This document shows positions 55,329-63,802 of a stretch of DNA of 64,000 bases, in pieces. A program made the translations under genes and the position numbers. The stretch lies in NCBI GenBank assembly GCA_017443845.1, contig JAFSXX010000045.1, forward strand, positions 50,322 through 114,321, in the 5' to 3' direction. The stretch is from Bacteroidales bacterium (GTDB lineage Bacteria; Bacteroidota; Bacteroidia; Bacteroidales; UBA932). The notes under the pieces were generated by a model. The model did not search any database, was not told the DNA's origin, and saw only the letters and a list, made by a program, of their open reading frames with translations. The number at the start of each line of letters is the position of its first letter. The stretch's first letter is position 1.

Positions 55329-56681
55329 ATGGAAATCAAAGAATACATCGAAAAGAATAAGGAGCGCTTTTTCTCGGAGCTGTTCGAGGTCCTGCGCATC
55401 CCTTCAGTAAGTTCCGATCCTGAGCATAAGCAGGATATGCGCCGCTGCGCCGAGAAGCTCGCAAGCTTCGTAAAGGCCGCTGGTGCCGACAAGGTTGAAA
55501 TCTGCGAGACCGCGGGCAACCCGGTGGTCTATGCCGAGAAGAAAGTCGATCCTAAACTTCCCACCGTGCTGGTTTACGGCCACTACGACGTGCAGCCCGC
55601 AGAGCCGCTCGAGCTGTGGAAGACAGACCCTTACGAGCCGGTCATCAAGGACGGCGCCATCTGGGGCCGCGGAGCGAACGACGACAAGGGCCAGAGTTTC
55701 ATGCACATCAAGGCATTCGAATATCTCGTAAAGGAGAAGAAACTCCGCCACAACATCAAGTTCCTGCTCGAGGGTGAGGAGGAGATCGGTTCCCCTAGCC
55801 TCGGCGACTGGATCAAGGCCAACAAGCGCAAGCTCGCCTGCGACACAATACTCATCTCCGATACCACCCAGAAGGCCGAAGATGTCCCCTCCATCTGCAC
55901 CGGTATGCGCGGAATGACATATATGGAGGTAACCGTCCGCGGACCCAAGATGGATGTCCACTCGGGTCACTACGGCGGAGCCATCTACAACCCGATCCAG
56001 GCTCTCTGCGATATGATTTCTTCGCTCATCGACAAGGACGGCCACGTCACTGTCAAGGGTTTCTACGACGATGTCGAGGAGCTCAGTCGCAAGGACCGCA
56101 AGATGCTTAGCCAGGTTCCCTTCAGCGAGGAGGAGTTCAAGGCCGGTGTCGGCATCAACGGAGTCCGCGGAGAGAAGGGTTACACCACTTCGGAGCGCAC
56201 CTCGATCCGTCCCTGCCTCGATGTCAACGGCATCTGGGGTGGACATTATACCCAGGGCTCGAAGACCATCATCGCTTCGGAGGCCCACGCCAAGATTTCG
56301 ATGCGCCTCGTCCCCTACCAGGACAGCGAGAAGATCACCAAGCTCTTCGCAAAGCACTTCAAGGCGATCACCCCGAAGGGCGTCACCAGCGAGGTGAAGT
56401 TCTGCCACGGCGGCGAGTGCTTCGTCACCCCGCTCGGCTCCAAGGAGTACGCTGCGGCAGCCAAGGCCATGAAGGAAGTTTACGGAATGGATCCGATGCC
56501 TTACCGCGGAGGCGGCAGCATCACCGTCATCGCTACCGCTCAGAAGGTCCTGAAGGCTACCCCTACCCTGCTCGGCTTCGGCCTCGAGAGGGACCTCATC
56601 CACTCGCCCAACGAGAGTTATCTGCTCAAGCAGTTCTATCGCGGAATCGAGACTATCGTAGGTTTCTATAAGTACTATTAA
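55329..56681 (+). CDS. M20 family dipeptidase
   Basis: 450-residue di-zinc peptidase of the carnosinase/CNDP-like branch. Metal ligands in VYGHYDVQPAEPLELW, GANDDKGQ and LEGEEEIGSP, late His in YRGGGSITV context. No signal peptide, so cytoplasmic. Sequence does not tell which dipeptides it prefers. Its stop overlaps the next start (TAATG). Confidence 0.92.
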   Translation: MEIKEYIEKNKERFFSELFEVLRIPSVSSDPEHKQDMRRCAEKLASFVKAAGADKVEICETAGNPVVYAEKKVDPKLPTVLVYGHYDVQPAEPLELWKTDPYEPVIKDGAIWGRGANDDKGQSFMHIKAFEYLVKEKKLRHNIKFLLEGEEEIGSPSLGDWIKANKRKLACDTILISDTTQKAEDVPSICTGMRGMTYMEVTVRGPKMDVHSGHYGGAIYNPIQALCDMISSLIDKDGHVTVKGFYDDVEELSRKDRKMLSQVPFSEEEFKAGVGINGVRGEKGYTTSERTSIRPCLDVNGIWGGHYTQGSKTIIASEAHAKISMRLVPYQDSEKITKLFAKHFKAITPKGVTSEVKFCHGGECFVTPLGSKEYAAAAKAMKEVYGMDPMPYRGGGSITVIATAQKVLKATPTLLGFGLERDLIHSPNESYLLKQFYRGIETIVGFYKYY

Positions 56682-57184
56682 TGAAAAAGGCCCTTCTGCT
56701 GATTGCACTGTGTACTGCGCTGATGCTCGCAGGCGGCAGCAACGCCGCTGCGCAGATCAACTTTGTCAGCAAGTACTCGAGCTGCGAAAATGCCGATACC
56801 GTGCTGATAAAGCGCAATGCCTTCTATTCGCTGATTTCCGTCACGGGATACGACAAGAAGACGAAGCAGCTGATGAAGAACCTCAACGTCGGCAAGGTCG
56901 TCTATCTCAATATGATAGACAGTCCCGAAGCCGACTGCAGGGCGCTTGACTCCGAAATCCGCGAAGCCGTAGCAAACGGGCAGTACATTCCCCTCGACAG
57001 CACCTCCCTCGAGCAGGGAAGGGTCTCGATGCTGTTCTATGTGGACAATGAGCACATCAAGCAGATGTTGATGTACACTCCGCCGCCCAAAACCTCTCTG
57101 ATTCAGATCGGGTGCTATGCCAATTACCATATGCTGAGCACCGAAAAATTCAAAGGCGGCAAGGAGGCTGCAAAACAGGATTGA
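56681..57184 (+). CDS. exported hypothetical protein
   Basis: 167 residues with a signal peptide (MKKALLLIALCTALMLAGGSNAAAQ). The mature part has mixed alpha/beta character (NADTVLIKRNAFYSLISVTGYDKKTKQLMKNL). It recalls the DUF4252-type proteins of Bacteroidota, but I cannot confirm that. One-base overlaps on both sides place it in an operon between the M20 dipeptidase and the chromate transporter genes. Confidence 0.7.
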   Translation: MKKALLLIALCTALMLAGGSNAAAQINFVSKYSSCENADTVLIKRNAFYSLISVTGYDKKTKQLMKNLNVGKVVYLNMIDSPEADCRALDSEIREAVANGQYIPLDSTSLEQGRVSMLFYVDNEHIKQMLMYTPPPKTSLIQIGCYANYHMLSTEKFKGGKEAAKQD

Positions 57185-57750
57185 TGCTCTGGCAGTTATT
57201 CTGGAGTTTTTTCAAAATCGGCGCCTTCACTTTCGGAAGCGGCTACGCTATGATTCCGATGATAGAGAAGGAGGTCGTGGACCGGAAGAAGTGGTTCGGG
57301 AGCGAGGATTTTTACAATCACCTCGCTCTCGCCCAATCTTCCCCGGGCCCCATCGCCCTCAACACCGCCGTCTTCGTAGGATACCGCCAGAAAGGATGGA
57401 TCGGCGCCCTGACCGCAGTGCTGGGCACCGTAATTCCCTGTTTTACAATCATTCTGGTAATAGCGATGTTCCTTGGTGACATCCGCGGGAACGAATATGT
57501 GGAGGCCGCATTCCGCGGCATCCGCCCGGCTGTGGTAGCGCTCATCGCGGTGCCCTGCGTGAGGATGCTCAAGCCGCTCAAGTGGCCTATGATATTGCTG
57601 GGCATCGCCGCGGCGCTGCTTATCTGGCAGACCAGCATCTCCCCCATCTGGTTCATCGTGGCAGGCGCCGTTGCGGGTGTGGCCGAAGTTATGGTCAAAG
57701 CCCGCAAGGGTCCGGCGCAGAATGAGACCGATAAATCCTCAGGCCTATGA
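57184..57750 (+). CDS. chrA: chromate transporter, first half-size subunit
   Basis: 188-residue single CHR domain with about six membrane segments. Motifs FTFGSGYAMIPMIEKEVV and QSSPGPIALNTAVFVGY. Half-size ChrA proteins work in pairs, and the second CHR gene overlaps by 4 nt. By family an anion exporter for chromate or possibly sulfate; the natural substrate in an anaerobe is uncertain. ATG 57184 overlaps the upstream stop by one base. Confidence 0.9.
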   Translation: MLWQLFWSFFKIGAFTFGSGYAMIPMIEKEVVDRKKWFGSEDFYNHLALAQSSPGPIALNTAVFVGYRQKGWIGALTAVLGTVIPCFTIILVIAMFLGDIRGNEYVEAAFRGIRPAVVALIAVPCVRMLKPLKWPMILLGIAAALLIWQTSISPIWFIVAGAVAGVAEVMVKARKGPAQNETDKSSGL

Positions 57751-58268
57751 TTTATCTCCAGTTATTCCTCTCTTTCCTGAAGATCGGATTCTTCGGCTTC
57801 GGCGGCGGATACGCGATGCTCTCGCTCATCCAGAACGAGGTCGTGGTGCGGCACAGCTGGATTACAGGCTCACAGCTTGCCGACATCGTGGCCATCTCGC
57901 AGATGACTCCGGGGCCTATCGCCATCAACAGCGCGACTTATGTAGGATACACGGTGACTGGCAATATCTGGGGTTCGTTCCTGGCCACAACCGCCGTCTG
58001 CATTCCGGCCCTAACGCTGATGATCGCCGTAACCATATTCTATTCGCATCTGCGCAACAACCGTTATGTCGAAGGGGCGCTCAAATGGATGAGGCCGATG
58101 CTGGCCGGAATGATCGGAGCCGCGGCGCTGGTTTTCCTCAACCGGGAGACCTTCGGCGACTGGACCTCCATCGCAATCTTCGCAGCGGCCTTCGCGGCTA
58201 CCTGGTTCAAGGTTGACGCCACTATCGTAATCCTCATTTCCGCATTGGCGGGGATACTGATATATTGA
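57747..58268 (+). CDS. chrA: chromate transporter, second half-size subunit
   Basis: 173-residue CHR domain with FFGFGGGYAMLSLIQNEVV and QMTPGPIAINSATYVGY. Complements the first half, and the 4-nt overlap implies equimolar synthesis. In the paired family the two halves insert with opposite topology. Confidence 0.9.
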   Translation: MIYLQLFLSFLKIGFFGFGGGYAMLSLIQNEVVVRHSWITGSQLADIVAISQMTPGPIAINSATYVGYTVTGNIWGSFLATTAVCIPALTLMIAVTIFYSHLRNNRYVEGALKWMRPMLAGMIGAAALVFLNRETFGDWTSIAIFAAAFAATWFKVDATIVILISALAGILIY

Positions 58269-58270
58269 CA

Positions 58271-58804
58271 ATGTTCAAGGTAAGCGACATCATTTCCACG
58301 CCTCCCGCGGAGTTCTCCTCAGAGCTCCAGAAGCGCGTTTACGAAGCCTTCGAGGCCTGCCGGATCCCCTTCGGGAGGGTCGATACCGATCCCGGGATCA
58401 CTATGGAGGACTGCCTCAACATCTCGGCGCGGCTGGGAGTGCCCGTCGTCAAGACGGTGTTCCTCTGCAACCGGCAGCAGACCGAATTCTACCTGTATGT
58501 AATGCCGGCCGACAAGCCCTTTGTCACAAGGGAGTTCTGCGGCGCGCTCGGCATTCCGAGGGTATCGTTCGCCTCGGCCGAAAAGCTGTGGGAACTGACA
58601 GGAGTCAAAGTCGGCGCCACAACCATCCTGAGCGCCGTTCTGCCGTCGGCATCGGATGTCCATCTGATAATGGACAGTTCCATCGCCTCATCTGAATGGT
58701 TTGCCTGCACCGACGGCACTGCCACCTGCTTTGTCAAGATCCTTACGGCCGACCTTCTTACGAGATACATTCCTTTCGCGGGGCGGGAGGTCACTGTGAT
58801 TTAA
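58271..58804 (+). CDS. YbaK/ProXp-type aminoacyl-tRNA deacylase
   Basis: 177 residues from ATG 58271; an in-frame TTG two codons earlier overlaps the chrA stop and is not favoured. The YbaK-fold core has the conserved Lys in VVKTVFLCN and LGIPRVSFASAEKLWELTGVKVGATT. By family it hydrolyses mischarged tRNA such as Ala-tRNA-Pro in trans. Two nt after chrA, so probably co-transcribed without evident functional link. Confidence 0.85.
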   Translation: MFKVSDIISTPPAEFSSELQKRVYEAFEACRIPFGRVDTDPGITMEDCLNISARLGVPVVKTVFLCNRQQTEFYLYVMPADKPFVTREFCGALGIPRVSFASAEKLWELTGVKVGATTILSAVLPSASDVHLIMDSSIASSEWFACTDGTATCFVKILTADLLTRYIPFAGREVTVI

Positions 58805-58817
58805 TTGATTATGCTTT

Positions 58818-59105
58818 ATGTACGACGTTAATCTTCTCAACGATATTTCCGAAAACGGGATCAGGCGGACCTCATTTTCCACCTGCGGAATAGTCTGTTC
58901 CACCCAAATCGACATAGAGACCGAAGGCGATACGATCCGCAGTGTCCGCTACACCAACGGATGCAACGGCAACACCCAGGGCGTCGCCGCGCTGTGCAAG
59001 GGGCGCAAAATCGCCGATGTCATCACCCTGCTCGACGGCATCAACTGCGGCGGCCGAGGCACCAGCTGCCCCGACCAACTGGCCAGGGCGCTCAGGAAGC
59101 TCTGA
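58818..59105 (+). CDS. TSCPD domain-containing protein (TIGR03905-like)
   Basis: 95 residues ending GTSCPDQLARALRKL, the motif that names the domain, also found in ribonucleotide reductase tails. Four conserved cysteines (TCGIVCS, GCNGNTQGV, CGGRGTSC) suggest metal or redox function. The exact role is unknown. Confidence 0.9.
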   Translation: MYDVNLLNDISENGIRRTSFSTCGIVCSTQIDIETEGDTIRSVRYTNGCNGNTQGVAALCKGRKIADVITLLDGINCGGRGTSCPDQLARALRKL

Positions 59106-59615
59106 GGCTTTCTTGCTTCAGGAAGCCCGGGGAGGGCGTCTTCTTGCGGCGGGACACGAAATGAAAGAAAGCCCTAAGATTTTCATTTCGTGGCCGGAAA
59201 TCGGGCATTTCTCAGGAAAATGTGGACGCGAGATGAAAATACAGGCAGTTTTTTTCATTTCGTGGCAGGAGGCTGCACCATTATTTCTCATTTCGTGGCA
59301 AACATTTTCATCAATTTAAGAATACGTACCTGAAACCTCCCTAAGGTTTTGAATCAGTGCAAAAAACGGGAAAACCGATTCAAGCCTTATCGTTTAGCGA
59401 CCTTTTCAAAATAAGTATTTCGCTCCATATATCCGGTTTTACTTTCATTACAACACTAATTGCAGCGTTAAAATTGTTGTTTTTTCAAAAAAAAAATACC
59501 TTGCGATTCGTTACTTTTAACATCTTCGCGACGCACACCCCGCTCCCGCCATCCGTCCGACAGAAAAAGAGTCACACGAGCCATAGGAAACACAAGAAAA
59601 AACAACAATAAGACA
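59106..59615. other. 510-bp intergenic region upstream of the surface-protein locus
   Basis: Contains a REP-like repeat cluster (59154-59299), an inverted TTGAATC/GATTCAA pair near 59350-59385, and a T/A-rich tract (about 59476-59502) followed by TACCTTGC, a possible weak promoter. I see no convincing gene; an 84-codon frame from a GTG at 59357 has low-complexity ends and no ribosome site. Confidence 0.6.
59154..59299. repeat. REP-like cluster of GACACGAAATGAAA / TTTCATTTCGTG units
   Basis: Five copies of a 12-14-nt unit: inverted near 59152-59165, forward 59181-59194, a degenerate inverted copy near 59224-59239, forward 59253-59266, forward 59286-59299. Copies 1+2 and 3+4 can form two hairpins of similar size, i.e. 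the paired layout of REP doublets, but with a sequence different from the blocks at 26843 and 28566. Confidence 0.8.
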
Positions 59616-59771
59616 ATGAAAAAGACAACTGCACTGCCCCAAAAAACGGGCTACCTCGCCCCGGAAGCCATCCAATTCCGGGTGGAACCGGTGAAATGCT
59701 TTGCAATAAGCGACCCGAAACCCTACACAGGTGAAGGCTGGGGAGACGATTTTGAAGAAGACAACAACTAA
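59616..59771 (+). CDS. 51-aa protein preceding the surface lipoprotein
   Basis: Short ORF from ATG 59616 (MKKTTALPQKTGYLAPEAIQF) ending in an acidic tail DDFEEDNN. No signal peptide. It ends 13 nt before the ATG of the large lipoprotein, and the ribosome site of that gene (AAAGGAG) begins at its stop. Small genes of this size and style (MKK..., acidic C-terminus) often precede fimbrillin-like or secreted-protein genes in Bacteroidales; function unknown. Confidence 0.6.
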   Translation: MKKTTALPQKTGYLAPEAIQFRVEPVKCFAISDPKPYTGEGWGDDFEEDNN

Positions 59772-59784
59772 AGGAGATGCTACG

Positions 59785-62700
59785 ATGAAAAGATTATTCA
59801 CTCTCATTCTTGGAGTCGCACTGATAGCGTCGATGCACTCCTGCAAGACAATCGAAGAGAACAATGGACAGATTGTCGAAAAGAAACTCAAAATCACAGC
59901 AGTTATCGACGGAAAGATGGAAACCAGGGTTTCCTACGATGTTGATAACACAGCGAACACAATCACCCCCGCCTGGGAAGTCGGCGATGAAGTTTTCGGA
60001 TTCGACAGCAACAACAACACATTCACGCTCAGCGTGACGGCCACAGGCGATGAAGGAGCGACTCTTGAGCCCGAGGGTTCGTATTCTCCAGCTGAAGGAA
60101 CAACGGTTTACGCAATCTATGCGCCCGGCTATTCGGTCAGCGACTTGAATGACAACACTCTCTCCGTCAACCTGGCCGCGCAGGGCGGAGTTCTCAACGC
60201 CTCCACCCCTGCATTGATGTGTGCTACCGGTTCTGTCAACGCAGATAATGAACTGGAGCTCCATTTCGCCAACCAGACGGCAATCATAGGCGTCAAGAAA
60301 TTCCAACTCAACGGCGTCACCGCCGCTACGACGGTCACCTCGATGACCGTCAATGGCGTCATCACCACAGGAATGTTCCGAGTCAAGGACGGAGTCCTCG
60401 AACTTGTTCCCGGCACAGAAACAGGTAGCATCACCGCCACCCATCCCAATGCTCCCGATGGCGGCTGGACCACGGACGCGAACGGCATCTGCGAAGCGGG
60501 CGTCTATTTCGCCGCAATGCCCACCACCGAAGCCCCTGAGATCACCCTCAACGCCGTTGCCGGCGGCATCAAGTATGCCAATGTAAGCTCCATCACCGCA
60601 AGCGCGATGGAGCCTGGCAAGTACTACTATATGAGCAAAAAGCTCGGTGGCGCAGTAGCTGACGTTGACGGTATCGGATATGCAACCATCGACGAGGCCT
60701 GGGCCGTTGCCAATGCTGCAGCTGCTCCTTGTACCGTGACACTGCTGGCTGACTGCACGGCCGCAGCCAAGTTGTTGCTGAACAATACCGGTTCCGGCGA
60801 CGTGACCCTTGATTTGAACGGCTGCAAGTTAACGACCATAACTTCAGATTATGGCATACACGTCAATGCTCGAACACTTGTTATTGAAGACAACGAACAA
60901 GGCGGTGAGATTGAATCTGAATCTACTAACAAATATCTGCTCTATACAGCCGGTTCTGCCAATGTTACCATATCTAGCGGAAGGCTTACTTCTGCATATC
61001 GCACCATTTGTGTTCAAACAAACGCTCACGTATCTATAAATGGGAATGCTACTATTTCGTCGATAGTGCATGGTGTCTATTCTTTGGGTACACTCAATGT
61101 TTCCGGTAATGCGACCATAACAGCAGACTCATATGGTATTTTTGTGACTGATGGCATCACTACCATATCAGATAATGCAGTAGTAACCGCCACAGAAAAT
61201 GGATCATATGGTTGCTATGTTTATTCTGAGACAAATGATCCGAAACTCGTAGTAACGGGGGGTACTATTAAATCACTCGCCCCCGCAGCAAATAATAGTA
61301 CCAAAAATGCCATCCGAGTAAGCACAAACGGATCGGCAGAAATCTCAGGTGGTATTATCGAGGATGTAGCAACAGCCATTTATGTAGCTTATGATGGTTC
61401 GGTTTCAATCAGCGGAAATGCCTCGGTTTCGTCCACTGATAATGATTTTGCCCTTATAAATGTCAATACCGCAGACCAATCAACATTAAATATCTCTGGC
61501 GGCCGTTTTACAGCTCCTGGCATCAACCCTGTATCTGGAAATGGTAAAAGACACGTAACTGGTGGTATATTCAATCGTCCGGTTAACAATGGCGCTACAC
61601 ATAGCGATTCTAACGTTCCATACTACAACACCCACAACACTGATGAAGGAACAAAAGATGAATATCCATATACCATCATTTCCAGTGCTGACGAAGGGGT
61701 TTCATTAGTAGCAACAACTACTAGGGGTTCTACTGTTTATGAACACGCTACGATAGAAAGTGCCATAAACCATGTAACTGTTGATGCTTCGGTCTCTAAC
61801 ACTAAAATAGCTATCAAACTACTTGATAATGTTATAAGCACATCTCCCCTTACAATGGCAGGCTCAAACAAGCCGGCTTCACTTGATCTAAATGGTCACA
61901 CTTGGACGACATCCGCATCCCCGGCGCTTGCATTAAATGTGCATGATTTTTCTCTTGATGATAGTGGTTCCAATGGAGAAATCCTAACAACTGGAGAGAC
62001 GGCATTAAGTATTGCAAGTGGCTCGGTTACAATCGACAACGGCTCACTTGTAGCTGAAGCACTTGCAATTTATGCAGAAGCAAATTCCACAGTTGTTGTT
62101 AATGGAGGATTTTTCTATGGCGGCACAAGTGATTTTGCCCATTCCAATGACGAGATCACGCTATTGGGGGGATATTTCAAGAATAATCCTACTGGATTCT
62201 ATGATGTAGTTAACTATAGGGCGATAGAACTTAACCCAATGGTTAACTATAATAGTCGCGACTATGCTTATATGGTACAAATCGCAGATCCTATTGCTTT
62301 TGTCACCATTGGTAGTGGAGATCCGACATCTTACTTCGATTTCGCAGAGGCAATCGCAGCAGCCAAGAATGCAAGCGATAATGCTACTGTCAAGATGAAT
62401 CAGAATATTACATGGAATGAAGTACTTGACTTGACCAATAGCAATGGACACTCTATCACAATTGACTTAAATGGAAAAACGATTTCGACATCTACAAACC
62501 AACTAATCCAGACTTATGGCACCTTAATCGTTACCGACTATACTGCAGGACACGAAGGAACCATTGAAACTTCTGGATCATATCTCTTCTATATTACGGG
62601 AGCATCTTCTGATGTTACTATCTCTAACTGTAAAATAATTAACAGATGGACAGGTAATGCATCGTCTTACTATTATCCTGCTATCGTTTATTTATACAAC

Positions 62701-63261
62701 TCTGAATCAGCAACGAATAATATTCAATCCAATGCCAAGTTGAGTATCAATAATTCGATTATTTATGCTGAACGAAGTAACATAACTGCCGTAAGTAATA
62801 GAACGGGAGAATTAGTTATTAACAATTCTGAAATTTCTGTTGGCGCTATTACAGCGGACAGTGGTAATGCCGTTGCAGTTTGTAATTATATGTATGCCCA
62901 CACTACTATTAACTCGGGCTGCTTCTATTCAAGTAACACCAATTCTACCGCACGTCCAGTTATTTATAATGGAAGTAGCGCAAGTGGATTAGCGAGTACT
63001 ATATCTATTAATGGCGGTTACTTCTTTAGTTCCACTCAAACCCGTAATATCCGTTCTGCTTTTCATGCAGATTTTTTAAAGATCACAGTCAGCGGCGGAT
63101 ATTATAATAAAGATCTTGATTATACTTCCAGTGGTAATACTTACACCCCTACCTATGCAGAAGGATATGAAAAGAAAACTGTCAGTCCCGCAGCCACTTA
63201 CAACCATTCTATAAAAGGAACACTTTCATTTGGTTGGACAGTAGGAGAAGTAGCTCCATAA
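59785..63261 (+). CDS. mosaic surface lipoprotein: fimbrillin-like N-terminus plus beta-helix repeats
   Basis: 1158 residues from ATG 59785, 8-9 nt after AAAGGAG. Lipoprotein signal with C20 (ASMHSCKT). Residues about 30-300 resemble fimbrillin/Mfa-like domains (KLKITAVIDGKMETRVSYD, then WEVGDEVFGF). Residues about 300-1130 form a repetitive Asn/Ser/Thr/Gly-rich right-handed beta-helix-like region, with strand repeats such as VSGGT, ISGGI and ISGGRF. A module (xTIxxAxxxA...xLDLNGxxxxT...LxIxDxxxxGxIxT) recurs near 60674, 61735 and 62300. Base composition changes sharply near 60800-60850 from GC-rich with C/G third positions to AT-rich. Likely a surface-exposed adhesin or glycan-binding protein. 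Confidence 0.75.
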   Translation: MKRLFTLILGVALIASMHSCKTIEENNGQIVEKKLKITAVIDGKMETRVSYDVDNTANTITPAWEVGDEVFGFDSNNNTFTLSVTATGDEGATLEPEGSYSPAEGTTVYAIYAPGYSVSDLNDNTLSVNLAAQGGVLNASTPALMCATGSVNADNELELHFANQTAIIGVKKFQLNGVTAATTVTSMTVNGVITTGMFRVKDGVLELVPGTETGSITATHPNAPDGGWTTDANGICEAGVYFAAMPTTEAPEITLNAVAGGIKYANVSSITASAMEPGKYYYMSKKLGGAVADVDGIGYATIDEAWAVANAAAAPCTVTLLADCTAAAKLLLNNTGSGDVTLDLNGCKLTTITSDYGIHVNARTLVIEDNEQGGEIESESTNKYLLYTAGSANVTISSGRLTSAYRTICVQTNAHVSINGNATISSIVHGVYSLGTLNVSGNATITADSYGIFVTDGITTISDNAVVTATENGSYGCYVYSETNDPKLVVTGGTIKSLAPAANNSTKNAIRVSTNGSAEISGGIIEDVATAIYVAYDGSVSISGNASVSSTDNDFALINVNTADQSTLNISGGRFTAPGINPVSGNGKRHVTGGIFNRPVNNGATHSDSNVPYYNTHNTDEGTKDEYPYTIISSADEGVSLVATTTRGSTVYEHATIESAINHVTVDASVSNTKIAIKLLDNVISTSPLTMAGSNKPASLDLNGHTWTTSASPALALNVHDFSLDDSGSNGEILTTGETALSIASGSVTIDNGSLVAEALAIYAEANSTVVVNGGFFYGGTSDFAHSNDEITLLGGYFKNNPTGFYDVVNYRAIELNPMVNYNSRDYAYMVQIADPIAFVTIGSGDPTSYFDFAEAIAAAKNASDNATVKMNQNITWNEVLDLTNSNGHSITIDLNGKTISTSTNQLIQTYGTLIVTDYTAGHEGTIETSGSYLFYITGASSDVTISNCKIINRWTGNASSYYYPAIVYLYNSESATNNIQSNAKLSINNSIIYAERSNITAVSNRTGELVINNSEISVGAITADSGNAVAVCNYMYAHTTINSGCFYSSNTNSTARPVIYNGSSASGLASTISINGGYFFSSTQTRNIRSAFHADFLKITVSGGYYNKDLDYTSSGNTYTPTYAEGYEKKTVSPAATYNHSIKGTLSFGWTVGEVAP

Positions 63262-63285
63262 GATTATCTGATCATATATTGTTTC

Positions 63286-63320
63286 GAAGGGAATCCGCTC
63301 GCTGGGTTCCCTTCATTTTG
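63286..63320 (+). terminator. intrinsic terminator of the surface lipoprotein gene
   Basis: 11-bp stem with one G-T pair (63286-63296/63304-63314), 7-nt loop, then ATTTTG. Confidence 0.8.
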
Positions 63321-63347
63321 TATTGTTGTCAAACAGTGGTACTTTTG
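63317..63347 (+). promoter_or_regulatory. promoter of the HigA-like gene
   Basis: TTTG at 63317-63320, exactly 19 nt, then TACTTTTG at 63340-63347: full match to the Bacteroidota -33/-7 consensus. The -33 overlaps the T-tract of the preceding terminator. Confidence 0.85.
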
Positions 63348-63370
63348 TAATGGACAGAACGGAAAAAATT

Positions 63371-63736
63371 ATGGCACAGATTAAGAATGAAAAGCAATAT
63401 AAAGCCATGATGGCTCGAATTGATGAACTGTTCCTTGAGACTGACGAGAGCACGCCCGATGATGATCCCCGTCTTCAGGAACTGGACTTGCTGTCTGCCC
63501 TCGTCGAAGAGTACGAAAAGGAACTATATCCTATTGAACCTCCTACTCTCACGGAAACGATGAACTCGCGTCTTGCCGAGAACAATTGGACACAAAAGGA
63601 GATGGCCGCCATTCTGGGGATAACTGCACCCCGCCTGAATGCAATCCTGAGTGGAAAAGTCAATCCGACTTTTGAACAGGCGCGAGCCATATCCTCCCGC
63701 CTGAATATCGATCCGGCAATAGTATTGGCACTTTGA
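63371..63736 (+). CDS. HigA-like helix-turn-helix regulator, no partner toxin in view
   Basis: 121 residues from ATG 63371 (MAQIKNEKQYKAMMARIDELF); an in-frame ATG at 63350 lies at the expected transcription start. The N-terminal acidic helix region resembles HigA/DUF-type antitoxins (DLLSALVEEYEKELYPIEPPT), and the C-terminal XRE HTH (WTQKEMAAILGITAPRLNAILSGKVNPTFEQARAIS) is intact. HigB normally lies just upstream in the same unit. Here a terminator and a strong promoter precede it, so it is an orphan or a stand-alone regulator. Confidence 0.85.
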   Translation: MAQIKNEKQYKAMMARIDELFLETDESTPDDDPRLQELDLLSALVEEYEKELYPIEPPTLTETMNSRLAENNWTQKEMAAILGITAPRLNAILSGKVNPTFEQARAISSRLNIDPAIVLAL

Positions 63737-63757
63737 GGCTTATACATAAGGACAGGG

Positions 63758-63779
63758 AAACAGTTGATGCTGTTTTTTT
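63758..63779 (+). terminator. intrinsic terminator after the HigA-like gene
   Basis: Short stem AAACAG/CTGTTT with loop TTGATG followed by a T run. Confidence 0.65.
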
Positions 63780-63802
63780 GTATCTTTAGAGCTTGAACAG
63801 CA

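Noticed and set aside
59154..59299. CRISPR array
   Set aside because: The repeat units are only 12-14 nt, alternate in orientation and have unequal spacers, and no cas gene is near.
59357..59611. 84-codon frame from a GTG before the adhesin locus
   Set aside because: No ribosome site, Lys/His-rich low-complexity end, and it spans the likely promoter region of the downstream genes.
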